A DNA stretch of 64,000 bases from Paenibacillus turpanensis (GCF_011421635.1 NZ_WTLI01000001.1:159213-223212); one strand, 5' to 3'; positions 19,101 to 27,763 are shown, counted from the first letter of the stretch. Numbers and translations are program-made. Notes: a model not told the origin generated them from the letters alone.

Positions 19101-19699
19101 TCCTCCAGCTCGCTTACAAGGTCATTAATGCGCAGCAAATTCTGCTCGGTTTCCTCGAGCTTCTTGACCGACTCTTTTTTTCTTGCCTTATATTTGACGA
19201 TACCGGAGGCCTCTTCCAAAAGCGCTCTGCGATCCTCGGACCGGGCGCTGAGAATTTCTTCGATTCGGCCCTGACCAATGATCGAATACGCTTCTTTTCC
19301 GATTCCCGTATCCATAAACAGCTCGACAATATCCTTTAATCGGCATGACTGCCGGTTAATAAAATATTCACTTTCCCCGCTGCGATGCACCCTCCGAGTA
19401 ACGGTCACCTCACTGAAATCGAGCGGCAGCGCATTATCGGAATTATCGAGCGTAAGCGACACCTCGCCGAAGTTAACCGCCTTTCGGGCATCGCTCCCTG
19501 CGAAAATAACGTCCTGCATATTGCCGCCGCGCAAGGATTTCGCACTTTGCTCTCCCAGCACCCATCTGATCCCGTCGGAAATATTGCTTTTTCCGCTGCC
19601 GTTCGGCCCGACAACGGCCGATATACCTTGTCCAAATTCCAGTTCTGTTTTATCTGCAAACGATTTAAAGCCGATCAGCTCGATCCGTTTCAAATACAT
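16124..19699 (-). CDS. smc: Chromosome partition protein SMC
   Basis: ATPase of the SMC-ScpAB condensin that organises and segregates the chromosome. 1191 aa, the usual length. Walker A GPNGSGKSN near residue 33; two long coiled coils (about 165-490 and 680-1000) around a hinge (about 505-670, GIHGAVAELLRVPAAYETAVETALG and GGSMTGGS); ABC signature LLSGGEKALTALALLF and Walker B VLDEVEAALD near the C-terminus. Between rnc and ftsY as in B. subtilis. Confidence 0.98.
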   Translation of the reverse strand: MYLKRIELIGFKSFADKTELEFGQGISAVVGPNGSGKSNISDGIRWVLGEQSAKSLRGGNMQDVIFAGSDARKAVNFGEVSLTLDNSDNALPLDFSEVTVTRRVHRSGESEYFINRQSCRLKDIVELFMDTGIGKEAYSIIGQGRIEEILSARSEDRRALLEEASGIVKYKARKKESVKKLEETEQNLLRINDLVSELEDQVEPLREQSEKAQQFKLLKEELKTKEVSLYVYQIDQLHAAWKEAGERLEALQRQELELSTVVSAHDAQLEQQRVDIRRMEEQIEQKQGELLHITEEAEKCEGQGEVLRERARFLERNHEQLLLEITEAERRLGLKREELTALETKHQEVKAVRDELEQLLREEERRLLGVSGGLTGEEEERLKGQLLDKLNELAQARNELRYVEQQKETAIRRLQRLDDDGGKWVEQNDRLQEKLRELEERLAEASRDVQESRNEYIRLSQSLQEDEPLLFDVQQTLRKWEQKYDSLISRRDTMKEMQNDYDGFQHGVRELLKARARGGLSGIHGAVAELLRVPAAYETAVETALGAALQHIVVDNEAAGRAAIAYLKQRQLGRATVLPLDVIRGRSIGDSDRRSIEGADGYVGVAADLVATDRAYESILQNMLGNVIIAGTLEQANKIAARCQYRYRVVTLEGDIVNAGGSMTGGSLQKRTSSILGRQRQLEELDEDIAKTDKQLGELRSNAQTLKAKIADTGKQLEKLRSEGEAKRMTEQQLRSERDRTESELTSVREQLELLTQDQDGHREEMQSSDRRIEELKQRTVELEAEEQQLQAAIRDAEQARKAGESLKEELQAQLTEFKVKVAAASQEQQSLLEQIRRQQAEFGAAEADIAADRERLQAMESEQQQGSVELAAQIERLNELRILRQKCSEQLDFQRATRAELVRKLEEAESETKEQRIKLKQVEDQLRQTEVRAGRLDVELDNLLKKLSEEYELSYELAKERYPVPEDVPSAQAEVRDIRRQISSLGDVNLGAIEEFLRVSERYDFLNTQKNDLIEAKTALYQVIRDMDAEMSKRFVSTFQEIRSHFVVVFSKLFGGGRADLMLTEPDNPLETGIEIVAQPPGKKLQNLQLLSGGEKALTALALLFSILHVKPVPFCVLDEVEAALDEANVTRYAQYLREFSQQTQFIVVTHRKGTMEEADVLYGVTMEEGGVSKLVSVRLEDENEEQASA

Positions 19700-19763
19700 G
19701 ATGAATGATTCACCTCACGCCCCATTGTACCACAATCCAAGGCGGAATAGAGATACACAAAAA

Positions 19764-20468
19764 TCAGCCCTTTTCAGCATTCAGCATCTGCAGCGCCGCT
19801 GCTGCCGCCTGCTGCTCGGCTTCCTTCTTGGACCGACCAATCCCGCTGCCCAGCTTTGTTTGGCCGACATATACTTCCGCTTCAAATTCCCGGTCGTGAG
19901 CAGGCCCTTTTTCGCTGACGATCTTGTATTCCAGCTGCGGCATGCCGCGATGCTGCGTGTATTCCTGCAGCTGTGTCTTATAGTCGTTCACCTGGGGCTT
20001 TCCGCTGCCTGAAAGCTTTGCAAACAAATGTTTTTGCAAAAACAGACGCGATGCCTCAAACCCCTGATCCAAATACAACGCGCCAATAAAGGCCTCGAAT
20101 ACGTCGGCCAGCAGCGCCGGTCTCGTCCGTCCTCCGGTCAGCTCTTCCCCTTTGCCGAGCAGCACAAAACGGCCAAACTCCAAATCCTCGGCAAAGCGGA
20201 ACAGCGATGGCTCACAAACGATAGAGGCACGCAGCTTCGTTAATTCTCCCTCCGGCTTCTTCGGGTAAACAGTATATAAATACTCTGAAACCGCCAGCTC
20301 CAACACCGCGTCCCCCAAAAATTCGAGCCTTTCGTTATTTTGAATCGGCCCCATACGATGCTCATTGGAGTAAGAAGAATGCGTGAACGCCTGCTTAAGC
20401 AAATTCAAATCCCGAAAGACGATTCCTAGCTTCTCTTGGAGCATGTCTAACGGCTGTGGCTGAAACAT
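19764..20468 (-). CDS. rnc: Ribonuclease III
   Basis: Cleaves double-stranded RNA, including rRNA precursors. 234 aa from the ATG at 20468 ([20 protein letters not shown]); GGGGGTG lies about 8 nt upstream. RNase III signature [21 protein letters not shown] near residue 50, second acidic cluster in [17 protein letters not shown], and a C-terminal dsRNA-binding domain ([12 protein letters not shown]...[20 protein letters not shown]). Confidence 0.96.
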   Translation of the reverse strand: MFQPQPLDMLQEKLGIVFRDLNLLKQAFTHSSYSNEHRMGPIQNNERLEFLGDAVLELAVSEYLYTVYPKKPEGELTKLRASIVCEPSLFRFAEDLEFGRFVLLGKGEELTGGRTRPALLADVFEAFIGALYLDQGFEASRLFLQKHLFAKLSGSGKPQVNDYKTQLQEYTQHRGMPQLEYKIVSEKGPAHDREFEAEVYVGQTKLGSGIGRSKKEAEQQAAAAALQMLNAEKG

Positions 20469-20495
20469 GAAAAAGCACCCCCATAGAAAGATGGA

Positions 20496-20530
20496 AACCA
20501 ACCAAGCCGGACGCCCCAGCTTGGTTGGTT
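20496..20530 (-). repeat. Perfect inverted repeat between fabF and rnc
   Basis: AACCAACCAAGC and GCTTGGTTGGTT, 12 bp each, separated by 11 nt, 5 nt after the fabF stop. No T run follows, so it looks like a transcript-stabilising or processing hairpin rather than a classical terminator. RNase III, encoded just downstream, could be the processing enzyme (inference). Confidence 0.7.
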
Positions 20531-20534
20531 ATCG

Positions 20535-21773
20535 TTAACCGTTATATTTTTTCAAAACAACCGTAGCGTTATGCCCGCCGAAACCGAAAGAATTAGAAAT
20601 CGCCACATTCAGATCCGCTTTCCTAGCTTCGTTCGGTACATAATCGAGGTCGCATTCCGGATCCGGATTCTCGTAATTAATCGTCGGAGGAATAATACCG
20701 TTCTTTAAAGACAATGCGCTGATCACCGCTTCAACTCCGCCTGCTGCGCCGAGCAGATGACCGGTCATCGACTTGGTCGAGCTGACCGCCAGCTTATACG
20801 CATGATCGCCAAACGCCAGCTTAATGGCTTTTGTCTCGGAACGGTCGCCCGGCGGCGTCGAAGTGCCGTGAGCGTTAATATAGTCCACGTCCTGCGGCTG
20901 AAGGCCTGCGTTGTTCAGCGCTCTGCGCATACAATGTGCCGCCCCTTCCGGGTCCGGGTCGGTCATATGATGCGCGTCTCCGCTCATACCATAACCAATG
21001 ACTTCGGCATAAATGGTCGCTCCGCGCTTTTGCGCATGCTCCAGCTCCTCAAGAATGAGGACCCCGGCGCCTTCGCCCATTACAAATCCGTCCCGCTCCG
21101 AGTCAAATGGACGGCTTGCTCTCTGCGGCTCGTCATTGCGTGTAGACATCGCTCTCATCGCGCAAAATCCCGCTACGCCGACAGGCACGATCGTCGCCTC
21201 CGCACCGCCGCAAATCATTACTTCAGCGTCGCCGTATTGAATCAGCTTCATCGCTTCACCAATCGCATTTGAGCCGGTAGCGCACGCGGTAACCGCGGTC
21301 GAGTTCGGCCCCTTCGCACCGTAAAGAATCGAGACTTGGCCGGAAGCCATATTCGCAATCATCATCGGAATAAAGAACGGGCTAACCCGCTTCGGCCCCT
21401 TCTCCAGCAGCGTTTTATGCTGCTCGGACCAAGTGCCGAGACCGCCGATACCCGAACCGATGTATACCCCTACCCGTTCCGGATCGGTATCGTTCTGGAT
21501 ATTCAGGTTCGCGTTCTTCAACGCTTCATGCGTCGCCGCTACGGCAAACTGCACAAAACGGTCCATCCGGCGCGTCTCTTTCTTATCCATATAATCTTCG
21601 GGATTGAAATCTTTAATTTCCGCAGCAATCCGCGTCGTGTAGTCGCTCACGTCAAACGACTCGATCGGGGAAATGCCGGACTTGCCGGTAATTATGCTGT
21701 TCCAAAACGTATCTAAATCTTTACCCAGCGCGGACATGACCCCCATGCCGGTAATAACGACTCTGCGTTTCAT
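20535..21773 (-). CDS. fabF: 3-oxoacyl-ACP synthase II (KAS II)
   Basis: Elongating condensing enzyme of fatty-acid synthesis. 412 aa. The active-site Cys is in [14 protein letters not shown]; catalytic His residues are in [11 protein letters not shown] and [14 protein letters not shown]. The C-terminal [16 protein letters not shown] is typical. It follows acpP at a 370-nt gap that holds a 28-bp palindrome. Confidence 0.97.
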   Translation of the reverse strand: MKRRVVITGMGVMSALGKDLDTFWNSIITGKSGISPIESFDVSDYTTRIAAEIKDFNPEDYMDKKETRRMDRFVQFAVAATHEALKNANLNIQNDTDPERVGVYIGSGIGGLGTWSEQHKTLLEKGPKRVSPFFIPMMIANMASGQVSILYGAKGPNSTAVTACATGSNAIGEAMKLIQYGDAEVMICGGAEATIVPVGVAGFCAMRAMSTRNDEPQRASRPFDSERDGFVMGEGAGVLILEELEHAQKRGATIYAEVIGYGMSGDAHHMTDPDPEGAAHCMRRALNNAGLQPQDVDYINAHGTSTPPGDRSETKAIKLAFGDHAYKLAVSSTKSMTGHLLGAAGGVEAVISALSLKNGIIPPTINYENPDPECDLDYVPNEARKADLNVAISNSFGFGGHNATVVLKKYNG

Positions 21774-22104
21774 TCCACAGTCACCCCTGCTATGTCAACG
21801 TATAATGCTAATGCTGCATTCTCACCTGCGCTCGATCGTATTTGCTACGCATGACGCAGTTGGCTGTATCATACAGCATATTTCTCGGAATCTGGTACTC
21901 ATGTATTTGAAAAAGTGCACCGCTTCCATTGGAAGTATAAAAAAATGCACCCTGCACGTTCATTTCTATGCTAAATGCCCCAGCAAAATGGACAAAAACG
22001 TAATCCCATTCATCGTTTGGCACTAGCCTTGATTTTACCGCGAACCGTATTTCACGACTCTTAACCTGCTAGACAAGCTGCTTGAAAAAGACGTAAATGA
22101 GGAG
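21774..22104. other. Non-coding gap between fabF and acpP
   Basis: No supported gene. A GTG-started frame of 71 codons on the minus strand (22023 to 21808) lacks a usable ribosome binding site. A possible fabF promoter -10 (TGTATGAT) lies near 21872-21879 without a convincing -35. No FapR box of the kind seen upstream of fapR was found. Confidence 0.4.
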
Positions 22105-22132
22105 AAGTCCCGTTTGGTACCAAACGGGACTT
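22105..22132 (-). terminator. 28-bp perfect palindrome behind acpP
   Basis: Each half is AAGTCCCGTTTGGT and the complement follows without a loop, so the RNA can form a hairpin with a 4-nt GTAC loop. It lies 11 nt after the acpP stop. Downstream comes CTCCTCATTT, a weak T tract, so it may be a terminator, attenuator or stabilising stem. Confidence 0.6.
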
Positions 22133-22143
22133 ACGCCGGTTTA

Positions 22144-22377
22144 TTACGAGTGAGATTGTATGTAGTTAACTACCTCACCTACAGACGTAATCTTTTCTGC
22201 GTCCTCATCAGAAATTTCCAAATCGAATTCGTCTTCAAGTTCCATTACGAGCTCGACGACATCGAGAGAGTCGGCGCCCAGGTCTTCTTTGAAAGACGCT
22301 TCCAGGGTTACTTCTGCTTCCTCAACCCCAAGGCGATCGACGATGATGCGCTTCACACGTTCCAACACGTCGGACAT
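22144..22377 (-). CDS. acpP: Acyl carrier protein
   Basis: Carries acyl chains on a phosphopantetheine arm. 77 aa from the ATG at 22377 ([20 protein letters not shown]), which matches the family length and has AGGAGGTG 6 nt upstream; a GTG three codons earlier is part of the Shine-Dalgarno. The modified Ser is in [18 protein letters not shown]. Confidence 0.97.
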   Translation of the reverse strand: MSDVLERVKRIIVDRLGVEEAEVTLEASFKEDLGADSLDVVELVMELEDEFDLEISDEDAEKITSVGEVVNYIQSHS

Positions 22378-22447
22378 CCGGTTCACCTCCTCCTACGTAT
22401 TATACGAAAATAGTGGACAAAATACCATACGCTACAATGTCCGGTTA

Positions 22448-23191
22448 TTACATATACATGCCGCCGTCGACGTGAAGCGTCTGGCCGGTCATGTAAGCTG
22501 CGTCGTCTCCCGCCAAGAAGCGCACTGCTCGTGCGATATCCTCCGGCTGGCCGAAACGCGCAAGCGGGATTTGACCCATCATGGCTGTGCGGTTTTCCTC
22601 CGACAGTTTATCTGTCATCTCCGTCTCGATAAAGCCCGGTGCAACGCAGTTCACGGTAATTCCGCGGGAAGCAAGCTCACGAGCTGCCGCCTTGGTCATG
22701 CCGATCACACCTGCTTTGGCCGCTACATAGTTAGCCTGGCCGGGGTTACCGAGCACACCGACAACAGAAGAAATGTTAATGATGCGGCCCGAACGCTGCT
22801 TCATCATCGGACGAGTTACCGCCTTAACGCAGTTGAACACCCCTTTAAGGTTCGTGTTAATAACTGCGTCAAACTCCTCCTCCTTCATGCGCATGATCAA
22901 ATTATCACGCGTGATGCCGGCGTTATTGACGAGAATGTCCACCCGCTCGAAGCGGTCGATCACTGCCTTCACCATCTCTTCCACTTGATCGGCACTGCCC
23001 ACATCGGCCTTTACCGTCATGGCACGGCGACCAAGCGCTTCGATGCGCGCGGCGGTCTCCTGCGCGGCGGCTTCGCTGCCTGCGTAGTTCACCGCGACAT
23101 CCGCCCCCGCTTCGGCCAAAGCAATAGCGATTGCGCGGCCGATCCCGCGGGACGCGCCGGTAACAAGCGCTACTTTCCCCGTTAGCATCAT
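22448..23191 (-). CDS. fabG: 3-oxoacyl-ACP reductase
   Basis: NADPH-dependent reductase of the elongation cycle; short-chain dehydrogenase fold. 247 aa. TGASRGIG cofactor loop near residue 12, NNAG near 88, catalytic S and YxxxK in [24 protein letters not shown]. Two adjacent ATGs are possible starts; the first is kept. The Shine-Dalgarno is AAAGGAGG. Confidence 0.96.
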   Translation of the reverse strand: MMLTGKVALVTGASRGIGRAIAIALAEAGADVAVNYAGSEAAAQETAARIEALGRRAMTVKADVGSADQVEEMVKAVIDRFERVDILVNNAGITRDNLIMRMKEEEFDAVINTNLKGVFNCVKAVTRPMMKQRSGRIINISSVVGVLGNPGQANYVAAKAGVIGMTKAAARELASRGITVNCVAPGFIETEMTDKLSEENRTAMMGQIPLARFGQPEDIARAVRFLAGDDAAYMTGQTLHVDGGMYM

Positions 23192-23273
23192 TCGTCTCCT
23201 CCTTTATGCTCATAACAACATAATCGATTGAATGCGGAAGCTCCGCCCGATTTTGCTTTGCAGATCAAGATTA

Positions 23274-24203
23274 TTACGTTTCCAATGCGTTCTGCAGTGC
23301 GGCCATGCTGTTCACGGATACCACCGTTACACTGCGGTCCACTTTCTTAATCAGACCCGCGAGAACGGTGCCCGAGCCCAGCTCGATAAACCGGTCGACA
23401 CCTTGAGCGATCAGCCAAGAAACCGTATCTTCCCACAAAACCGGAGAATACACTTGTTCTTCCAGCAGCTTGCGGATGTCCTCCGGCTCCGTTACCGGTC
23501 TTGCTGTTACGTTCGCTACGACCGGCACCGATGCGCTTTGCATCGACACGCCGCCAAGCACCTCGGCGAGCTGCACCGCTGCAGGCTTCATCAGTGAGGA
23601 ATGGAACGGGCCGCTTACTTCCAGCGGAATGACCCGCTTGGCCCCGATTTCCTTCCCGCGTTCTACGAAAGCCGCGACACCCTCTGCACTGCCCGATACG
23701 ACAATTTGTCCCGGACAGTTCATATTCGCCGGCTCCACCGGTCCGACCTCTGCGCTGATTTTTGCGCAAAGCTCCTGCAGTGCGGCACGCTCCGCGCCCA
23801 GCACTGCTGCCATTGCTCCTTTGCCTGCCGGAACCGCTTGATCCATCAAGAGGCCGCGCGAGCGAACCGTCTTGACCGCATCGGTAAAGCTCATGACGCC
23901 TGCCGCAACGAGCGCGCTGTATTCGCCCAGACTGTGCCCCGCTACAAAATCAGGCGTGACACCCGACCGGCGGAACAGCTCCCAGTACGCTGCACTTACA
24001 GTCAGCAGCGCCGGCTGCGTGTTGTATGTTAATTTCAAATCGCTTTCCGGGCCTTCGAAAATGAGCTTAGAAAGCTCGTATCCCAGCGCCTGGTCAGCAT
24101 CCGCAAACAATCCGCGGACAATCTCGTCAGCCTCGTAAGCATCCTTGCCCATGCCAACCGCCTGAGCGCCTTGACCCGGGAACACAAAGGCTGTTTTCCC
24201 CAT
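23274..24203 (-). CDS. fabD: Malonyl-CoA:ACP transacylase
   Basis: Loads malonyl groups on ACP. 309 aa. FPGQGAQAVGMGKD N-terminus, nucleophile Ser in GHSLGEYSALV near residue 92, catalytic His in SGPFHSSLM near 200. Between fabH and fabG as in other Firmicutes fab operons. Confidence 0.96.
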   Translation of the reverse strand: MGKTAFVFPGQGAQAVGMGKDAYEADEIVRGLFADADQALGYELSKLIFEGPESDLKLTYNTQPALLTVSAAYWELFRRSGVTPDFVAGHSLGEYSALVAAGVMSFTDAVKTVRSRGLLMDQAVPAGKGAMAAVLGAERAALQELCAKISAEVGPVEPANMNCPGQIVVSGSAEGVAAFVERGKEIGAKRVIPLEVSGPFHSSLMKPAAVQLAEVLGGVSMQSASVPVVANVTARPVTEPEDIRKLLEEQVYSPVLWEDTVSWLIAQGVDRFIELGSGTVLAGLIKKVDRSVTVVSVNSMAALQNALET

Positions 24204-24294
24204 GCTGCATCCCGCTCCCTACTCTGTTGTACGTAACACGTATAACGTATTTAGAATAATAGCTTAGTAGATGACTTTAAAAGAAATCCCCTTC

Positions 24295-25281
24295 TTACCA
24301 AACGAGCACCGAGGCGCCCCAAGTGAGCCCGCCCCCGAAGCCGACAAGCACCAGCTTGTCCCCTTCCCGCACTCTTCCTTCTTCTACCGCTTCCGCAAGC
24401 GCAATCGGGATCGAGGCCGCCGACATATTGCCGTAGCGGTCCACGTTAATCATGCATTTCTCTGGAGACAGCTCCAAACGCTCCAAGGAAGACTGGATAA
24501 TGCGGATGTTGGCCTGATGCGGGACGAGCAGATCGATATCTCCCTTTTCCATCCCTGCCTTACGAAGCGCTTCTTCCGCTGCCGTACCCATAATGCGAAC
24601 CGCAAACTTAAACACCTCGCGGCCAGCCATATAAATGTACTGCATTTTCTCGGAAAGCACCTGCTCCGAAATCGGATTGCGGGATCCCCCGCCGCTCACC
24701 TTCAGCAGCTCGCCGCCGGAGCCGTCTGCGCCAAGCTCAAAGGAACGGAACCCTCTGCCTTCGGGCACCTCGCCAAGCACCACTGCGCCTGCGCCGTCGC
24801 CGAACAAAATGCATGTATTTCGATCCGTATAATCGGTAATTTTAGACAAGCATTCCGCGCCAACAACGAGCGCGTACTTATAAATTCCGGTAGCGATAAA
24901 GTTCGCAGCGTTCGCTAACCCGTAAACAAATCCGGAGCAAGCCGCCGAAAGGTCAAAGGCTGCCGCCTTCTTCGCGCCGAGCTTTTCCTGCAGGATGCAG
25001 GCTGTGGACGGAAACGCCATATCCGGCGTAACAGTCGCCACCACGATCAGATCCAAATCCTCCGCAGTAATCCCTGCCTCCTTCATAGCAAGGAGGGCTG
25101 CCGCGTACGCGAGATCCGACGTCGCTTCGTGCTCGGCGGCAATCCGCCGTTCGCGTATGCCCGTGCGGGTGACAATCCACTCATCATTCGTTTCTACCAT
25201 TTGTTCCAGCTGCGCATTCGTCAGCACTCGTTCGGGCACGTATTTGCCCGTGCCGATCACACCTACAGGCTTAACATTCAT
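24295..25281 (-). CDS. fabH: 3-oxoacyl-ACP synthase III (KAS III)
   Basis: Condenses acyl-CoA primers with malonyl-ACP and so sets branched or straight chain start. 328 aa. Catalytic Cys in DLSAACSGFVYGL, His in VPHQANIRII, Asn in NVDRYGNMSAASIPIAL. N-terminus VGVIGTGKYVPERVLTN is typical. Only one fabH is in this operon, and it is placed after plsX. Confidence 0.97.
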   Translation of the reverse strand: MNVKPVGVIGTGKYVPERVLTNAQLEQMVETNDEWIVTRTGIRERRIAAEHEATSDLAYAAALLAMKEAGITAEDLDLIVVATVTPDMAFPSTACILQEKLGAKKAAAFDLSAACSGFVYGLANAANFIATGIYKYALVVGAECLSKITDYTDRNTCILFGDGAGAVVLGEVPEGRGFRSFELGADGSGGELLKVSGGGSRNPISEQVLSEKMQYIYMAGREVFKFAVRIMGTAAEEALRKAGMEKGDIDLLVPHQANIRIIQSSLERLELSPEKCMINVDRYGNMSAASIPIALAEAVEEGRVREGDKLVLVGFGGGLTWGASVLVW

Positions 25282-25290
25282 GGAGTTTCC

Positions 25291-26280
25291 TCATTTCGTA
25301 CGGAATTCTGTCGATATCGACTCCACCAGACGGCTCTCCACCGCTGTGCGCGCCTGGCGCACCGCATTCAGAACGGCCCTTGCATCGGACGAGCCATGCG
25401 CCTTCAGCACAAGCCCGTTTACTCCGAGCAGCGGCGCACCGCCGTGTTCTTTATAATCCAGTTTGTTTTTAAACGCCGACAATCCGGGCTTCAGCACTGC
25501 TGCTGCCAGCTTCGTTGTCAGCGACTTTGTAAATTCGGTTTTCAGCGCAGAGAAAATCGCTCCCGCTGCACCCTCCAGCGTCTTCAGCAAAATATTACCG
25601 ACGAATCCGTCGCACACCAGGACATCGCAGCTGCCCTGCAGCACATCCCTTGCTTCGACGTTGCCGACAAAGTGGACAGGCGCTTCTTGCAATAAAGGAT
25701 ATGCCGCTTTCGTCAGTTCATTCCCTTTTCCTTCCTCAGTCCCAACATTCAACAGGCCGACACGAGGTTTGGCAATTCCATGCACCTTCGCGCGGTATAG
25801 GCTGCCCATAATGGCATACTGCCGCAGCTGCTCCGGCGTTGCATCCATATTCGCACCAAGATCCAGCGCCAGCACGCCGGTGCCGTCCATTGTCGGAATC
25901 ATCGGGGCCAGACCAGGCCGGTCGATCCCTTCGATCCGGCCCACTACGAGGAGACCGGTCGTCATAAGCGCCCCGGTGTTACCGGCGGAAATCATGGCAT
26001 CCGCTTCGCCCTCGCGGACAAGACGGCCGGCTACGACCATAGAAGAATCCTTCTTGCGGCGAACCGCGCGGACCGGCTCGTCCTCCGCTTCAATAACCTC
26101 TGAAGCGGCATGCACGATTACATTGGAAGGCAAGCTGCCACCCGCCGCTGTGCGAATGCGCTCTTCCAGGCCCACTAAGAGGAGCTGCGTATCCGGATAA
26201 GCCGCTGCCGCCTGCAAAACACCTTGGACGACCGCTTCCGGAGCGTGGTCGCCGCCCATGGCGTCGATTGCGATTTTCAT
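25291..26280 (-). CDS. plsX: Phosphate acyltransferase PlsX
   Basis: Makes acyl-phosphate from acyl-ACP, linking fatty-acid and phospholipid synthesis. 329 aa. MKIAIDAMGGDHAPEAVV start, ISAGNTGALM and DLGANMDATPEQL blocks are diagnostic. Its ATG overlaps the fapR stop by 4 nt, and fabH starts 10 nt after its stop. Confidence 0.97.
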   Translation of the reverse strand: MKIAIDAMGGDHAPEAVVQGVLQAAAAYPDTQLLLVGLEERIRTAAGGSLPSNVIVHAASEVIEAEDEPVRAVRRKKDSSMVVAGRLVREGEADAMISAGNTGALMTTGLLVVGRIEGIDRPGLAPMIPTMDGTGVLALDLGANMDATPEQLRQYAIMGSLYRAKVHGIAKPRVGLLNVGTEEGKGNELTKAAYPLLQEAPVHFVGNVEARDVLQGSCDVLVCDGFVGNILLKTLEGAAGAIFSALKTEFTKSLTTKLAAAVLKPGLSAFKNKLDYKEHGGAPLLGVNGLVLKAHGSSDARAVLNAVRQARTAVESRLVESISTEFRTK

Positions 26281-26849
26281 GCTTCCTTCCCTCCGGTGCG
26301 AAATATCGTAAATTTCCCTTCAAAAACGAGCTCGTCGCCTACATACGTATGCACGTTGACGCGAACCATGCCCTTCTTGGCTGAGCTTTTATCCACATTT
26401 GCCTTGGCAATACATTTCTCATGAAGCCTTACCGGCCGCAAAAACCGGATTTCCGCCCCTGCGGTCAGCGCCATTTCTTCATTCATAACGGCAATAGCCA
26501 GCGAGTTCGCCTGTGAAAAAATATGATGCCCCCGCGCGATGCCATTCCTCGAAAACACATGCTCTTCCCTAATCTCAAACAGCGAAATGCCCGACTGGTC
26601 GAGCTGAAGATCGATCACCTCGCCGATTACCTCATCGATGGGAAGGGACCGGACTTGGTCATAAGACTGGGCAGCCATCGCCTTTAGTCTTTCCCTCAAT
26701 TCGGGGATTCCAAGCTCAAGACGGTCCAGGCGGATCGTTTGAATGCTGACGTTGAAGTGACGGCAAAGCTCGTCATCCGTTACGAACGGATTGGTTTCTA
26801 TAAGCCGGACCAGCTGGTCCTGGCGGTCTTTTTTCGGTAATCGTGCGAT
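26277..26849 (-). CDS. fapR: Fatty-acid and phospholipid regulator FapR, apparent ATC start
   Basis: Repressor of fab and plsX genes that is released by malonyl-CoA. The full family sequence is present: DeoR-like helix-turn-helix (FVTDDELCRHFNVSIQTIRLDRLELGIPELRERLK, about residues 22-55) and a hotdog ligand domain (EEHVFSRNGIARGHHIFSQANSLAIAV...). Homology starts at ARLPKKDRQDQL, but no ATG, GTG or TTG exists in frame before residue 51; the frame closes with TAA at about 26882-26884. The best start is ATC (26847-26849) after AAAGGGGG, giving 190 aa. TTG at 26699 would delete the DNA-binding domain. A sequence error at this codon is the simple alternative. Confidence 0.88.
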   Translation of the reverse strand: MARLPKKDRQDQLVRLIETNPFVTDDELCRHFNVSIQTIRLDRLELGIPELRERLKAMAAQSYDQVRSLPIDEVIGEVIDLQLDQSGISLFEIREEHVFSRNGIARGHHIFSQANSLAIAVMNEEMALTAGAEIRFLRPVRLHEKCIAKANVDKSSAKKGMVRVNVHTYVGDELVFEGKFTIFRTGGKEA

Positions 26850-26892
26850 TGGGGCTTCCCCCTTTGGCTCCGAAGATATTTAGTCGTAACTT

Positions 26893-26940
26893 TTAGTACC
26901 TAGTAATAATAGTATATATGATAAATCTGTCCTCTGGCAA
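26893..26940 (-). promoter_or_regulatory. fapR promoter with FapR-like operator
   Basis: TTGCCA (26935-26940), 18-nt spacer, TATACT (26911-26916); predicted start near 26904. A FapR-like box (TAGTACCTAGT at 26894-26904, wider site 26893-26914) covers the -10 and start. This placement agrees with the known autoregulation of fapR in B. subtilis. Confidence 0.7.
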
Positions 26941-26949
26941 ACACTTTCC

Positions 26950-26998
26950 TTGAATGTACGTCTGGCGCGTGTTATTTTATGACTAGGTACTAGCATTA
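26950..26998 (+). promoter_or_regulatory. Nitroreductase promoter with second FapR-like box
   Basis: TTGAAT (26950-26955), 17-nt spacer, TATTTT (26973-26978), predicted start near 26985. The box ACTAGGTACTA at 26982-26992 is the exact reverse complement of the 11-mer in the fapR promoter and covers the start site. Confidence 0.55.
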
Positions 26999-27038
26999 GG
27001 TATTCACTAACTTCTAAAAATGGATGGTGCTTTAATTT

Positions 27039-27686
27039 ATGTCAGTTGAAATTGTAGAATCCGTCATCAAAGGACGCCGGAGCGTTCGCCGCTTCACTCC
27101 GGAGGCCGTTTCCCGCAGCGAAATCGAAGCGCTGATCGAATGCGCGCGTTATGCGCCGAGCGATACAAATTCGCAAACCTGGGCGTTTACGGCCATATTG
27201 GACCGTGCGCTGATCCGCCGCATCGAGGAAATCACCTGGGAACAGCTGCACCGGCTCGGAGCGGAGGCAGAGACACGCGGCTTGTCTAAAGAGGGCCGTT
27301 TATTAGTGCGTTCCTTTGGTCCTTATGCAACGGCCTTTTCGGATGCTCCGGCGCTTCTAATCGTCAGCTCCACCCCATACGCCTCCAAATTCCGCGATAA
27401 AATATTCGACCCGATCGGCTTCGTCAGCGAGGAGATATGGAACGAGGAAGGTATGAAGAGCAGCTGTCTCGCTGCGCAAAATGTAATGCTGGCCGCTCAC
27501 GCAAGAGGCCTCGCCAGCTGCCCGATGACCGGTCCTGTCCTGCTGGCCGGGGCACAGCTCAAAGAGCTGCTTGACATCCCCGAGGAGCAGCAGATCAATA
27601 TGGTCATCGCCCTCGGCTATCCCGCGGAAATTCCTGCCGCACCGGCTCGAAAGCCAACTAGCGATATTTTGCGCATCATAGACTAA
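27039..27686 (+). CDS. Nitroreductase-family flavoprotein
   Basis: FMN-dependent oxidoreductase of the nitroreductase superfamily; the substrate is unknown. 215 aa. SVIKGRRSVRRFTPEAVSRSEIEALIECARYAPSDTNSQTWAF is the FMN-binding N-terminus (RRSVRRF and PSxxNxQxW). The C-terminal LAAHARGLASCPMTG and VIALGYPAE fit. Divergent from fapR, with a FapR-like box on its own start site, so control by malonyl-CoA is likely. The ribosome binding site is weak (GGATGGTG). Confidence 0.88.
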   Translation: MSVEIVESVIKGRRSVRRFTPEAVSRSEIEALIECARYAPSDTNSQTWAFTAILDRALIRRIEEITWEQLHRLGAEAETRGLSKEGRLLVRSFGPYATAFSDAPALLIVSSTPYASKFRDKIFDPIGFVSEEIWNEEGMKSSCLAAQNVMLAAHARGLASCPMTGPVLLAGAQLKELLDIPEEQQINMVIALGYPAEIPAAPARKPTSDILRIID

Positions 27687-27693
27687 CCCATCA

Positions 27694-27728
27694 GGGCTCC
27701 CGGCTGCAAGCGCTTCGGGGGCCCTTTA
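27694..27728 (+). terminator. Terminator of the nitroreductase gene
   Basis: Nine-pair stem GGGCTCCCG / CGGGGGCCC (one G-U) closed by 13 nt and followed by TTTACT, 8 nt after the stop. The T run is short. Confidence 0.6.
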
Positions 27729-27763
27729 CTCACTCCTCCGACCGACGCACCTTTTGAATAGCA

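Noticed and set aside
21808..22023. 71-codon minus-strand frame between acpP and fabF
   Set aside because: GTG start with Shine-Dalgarno far too close, no recognisable domain; more likely leader of fabF.
26277..26699. Short FapR starting at TTG 26699
   Set aside because: It would lack the helix-turn-helix, although the complete domain is encoded in frame directly upstream.
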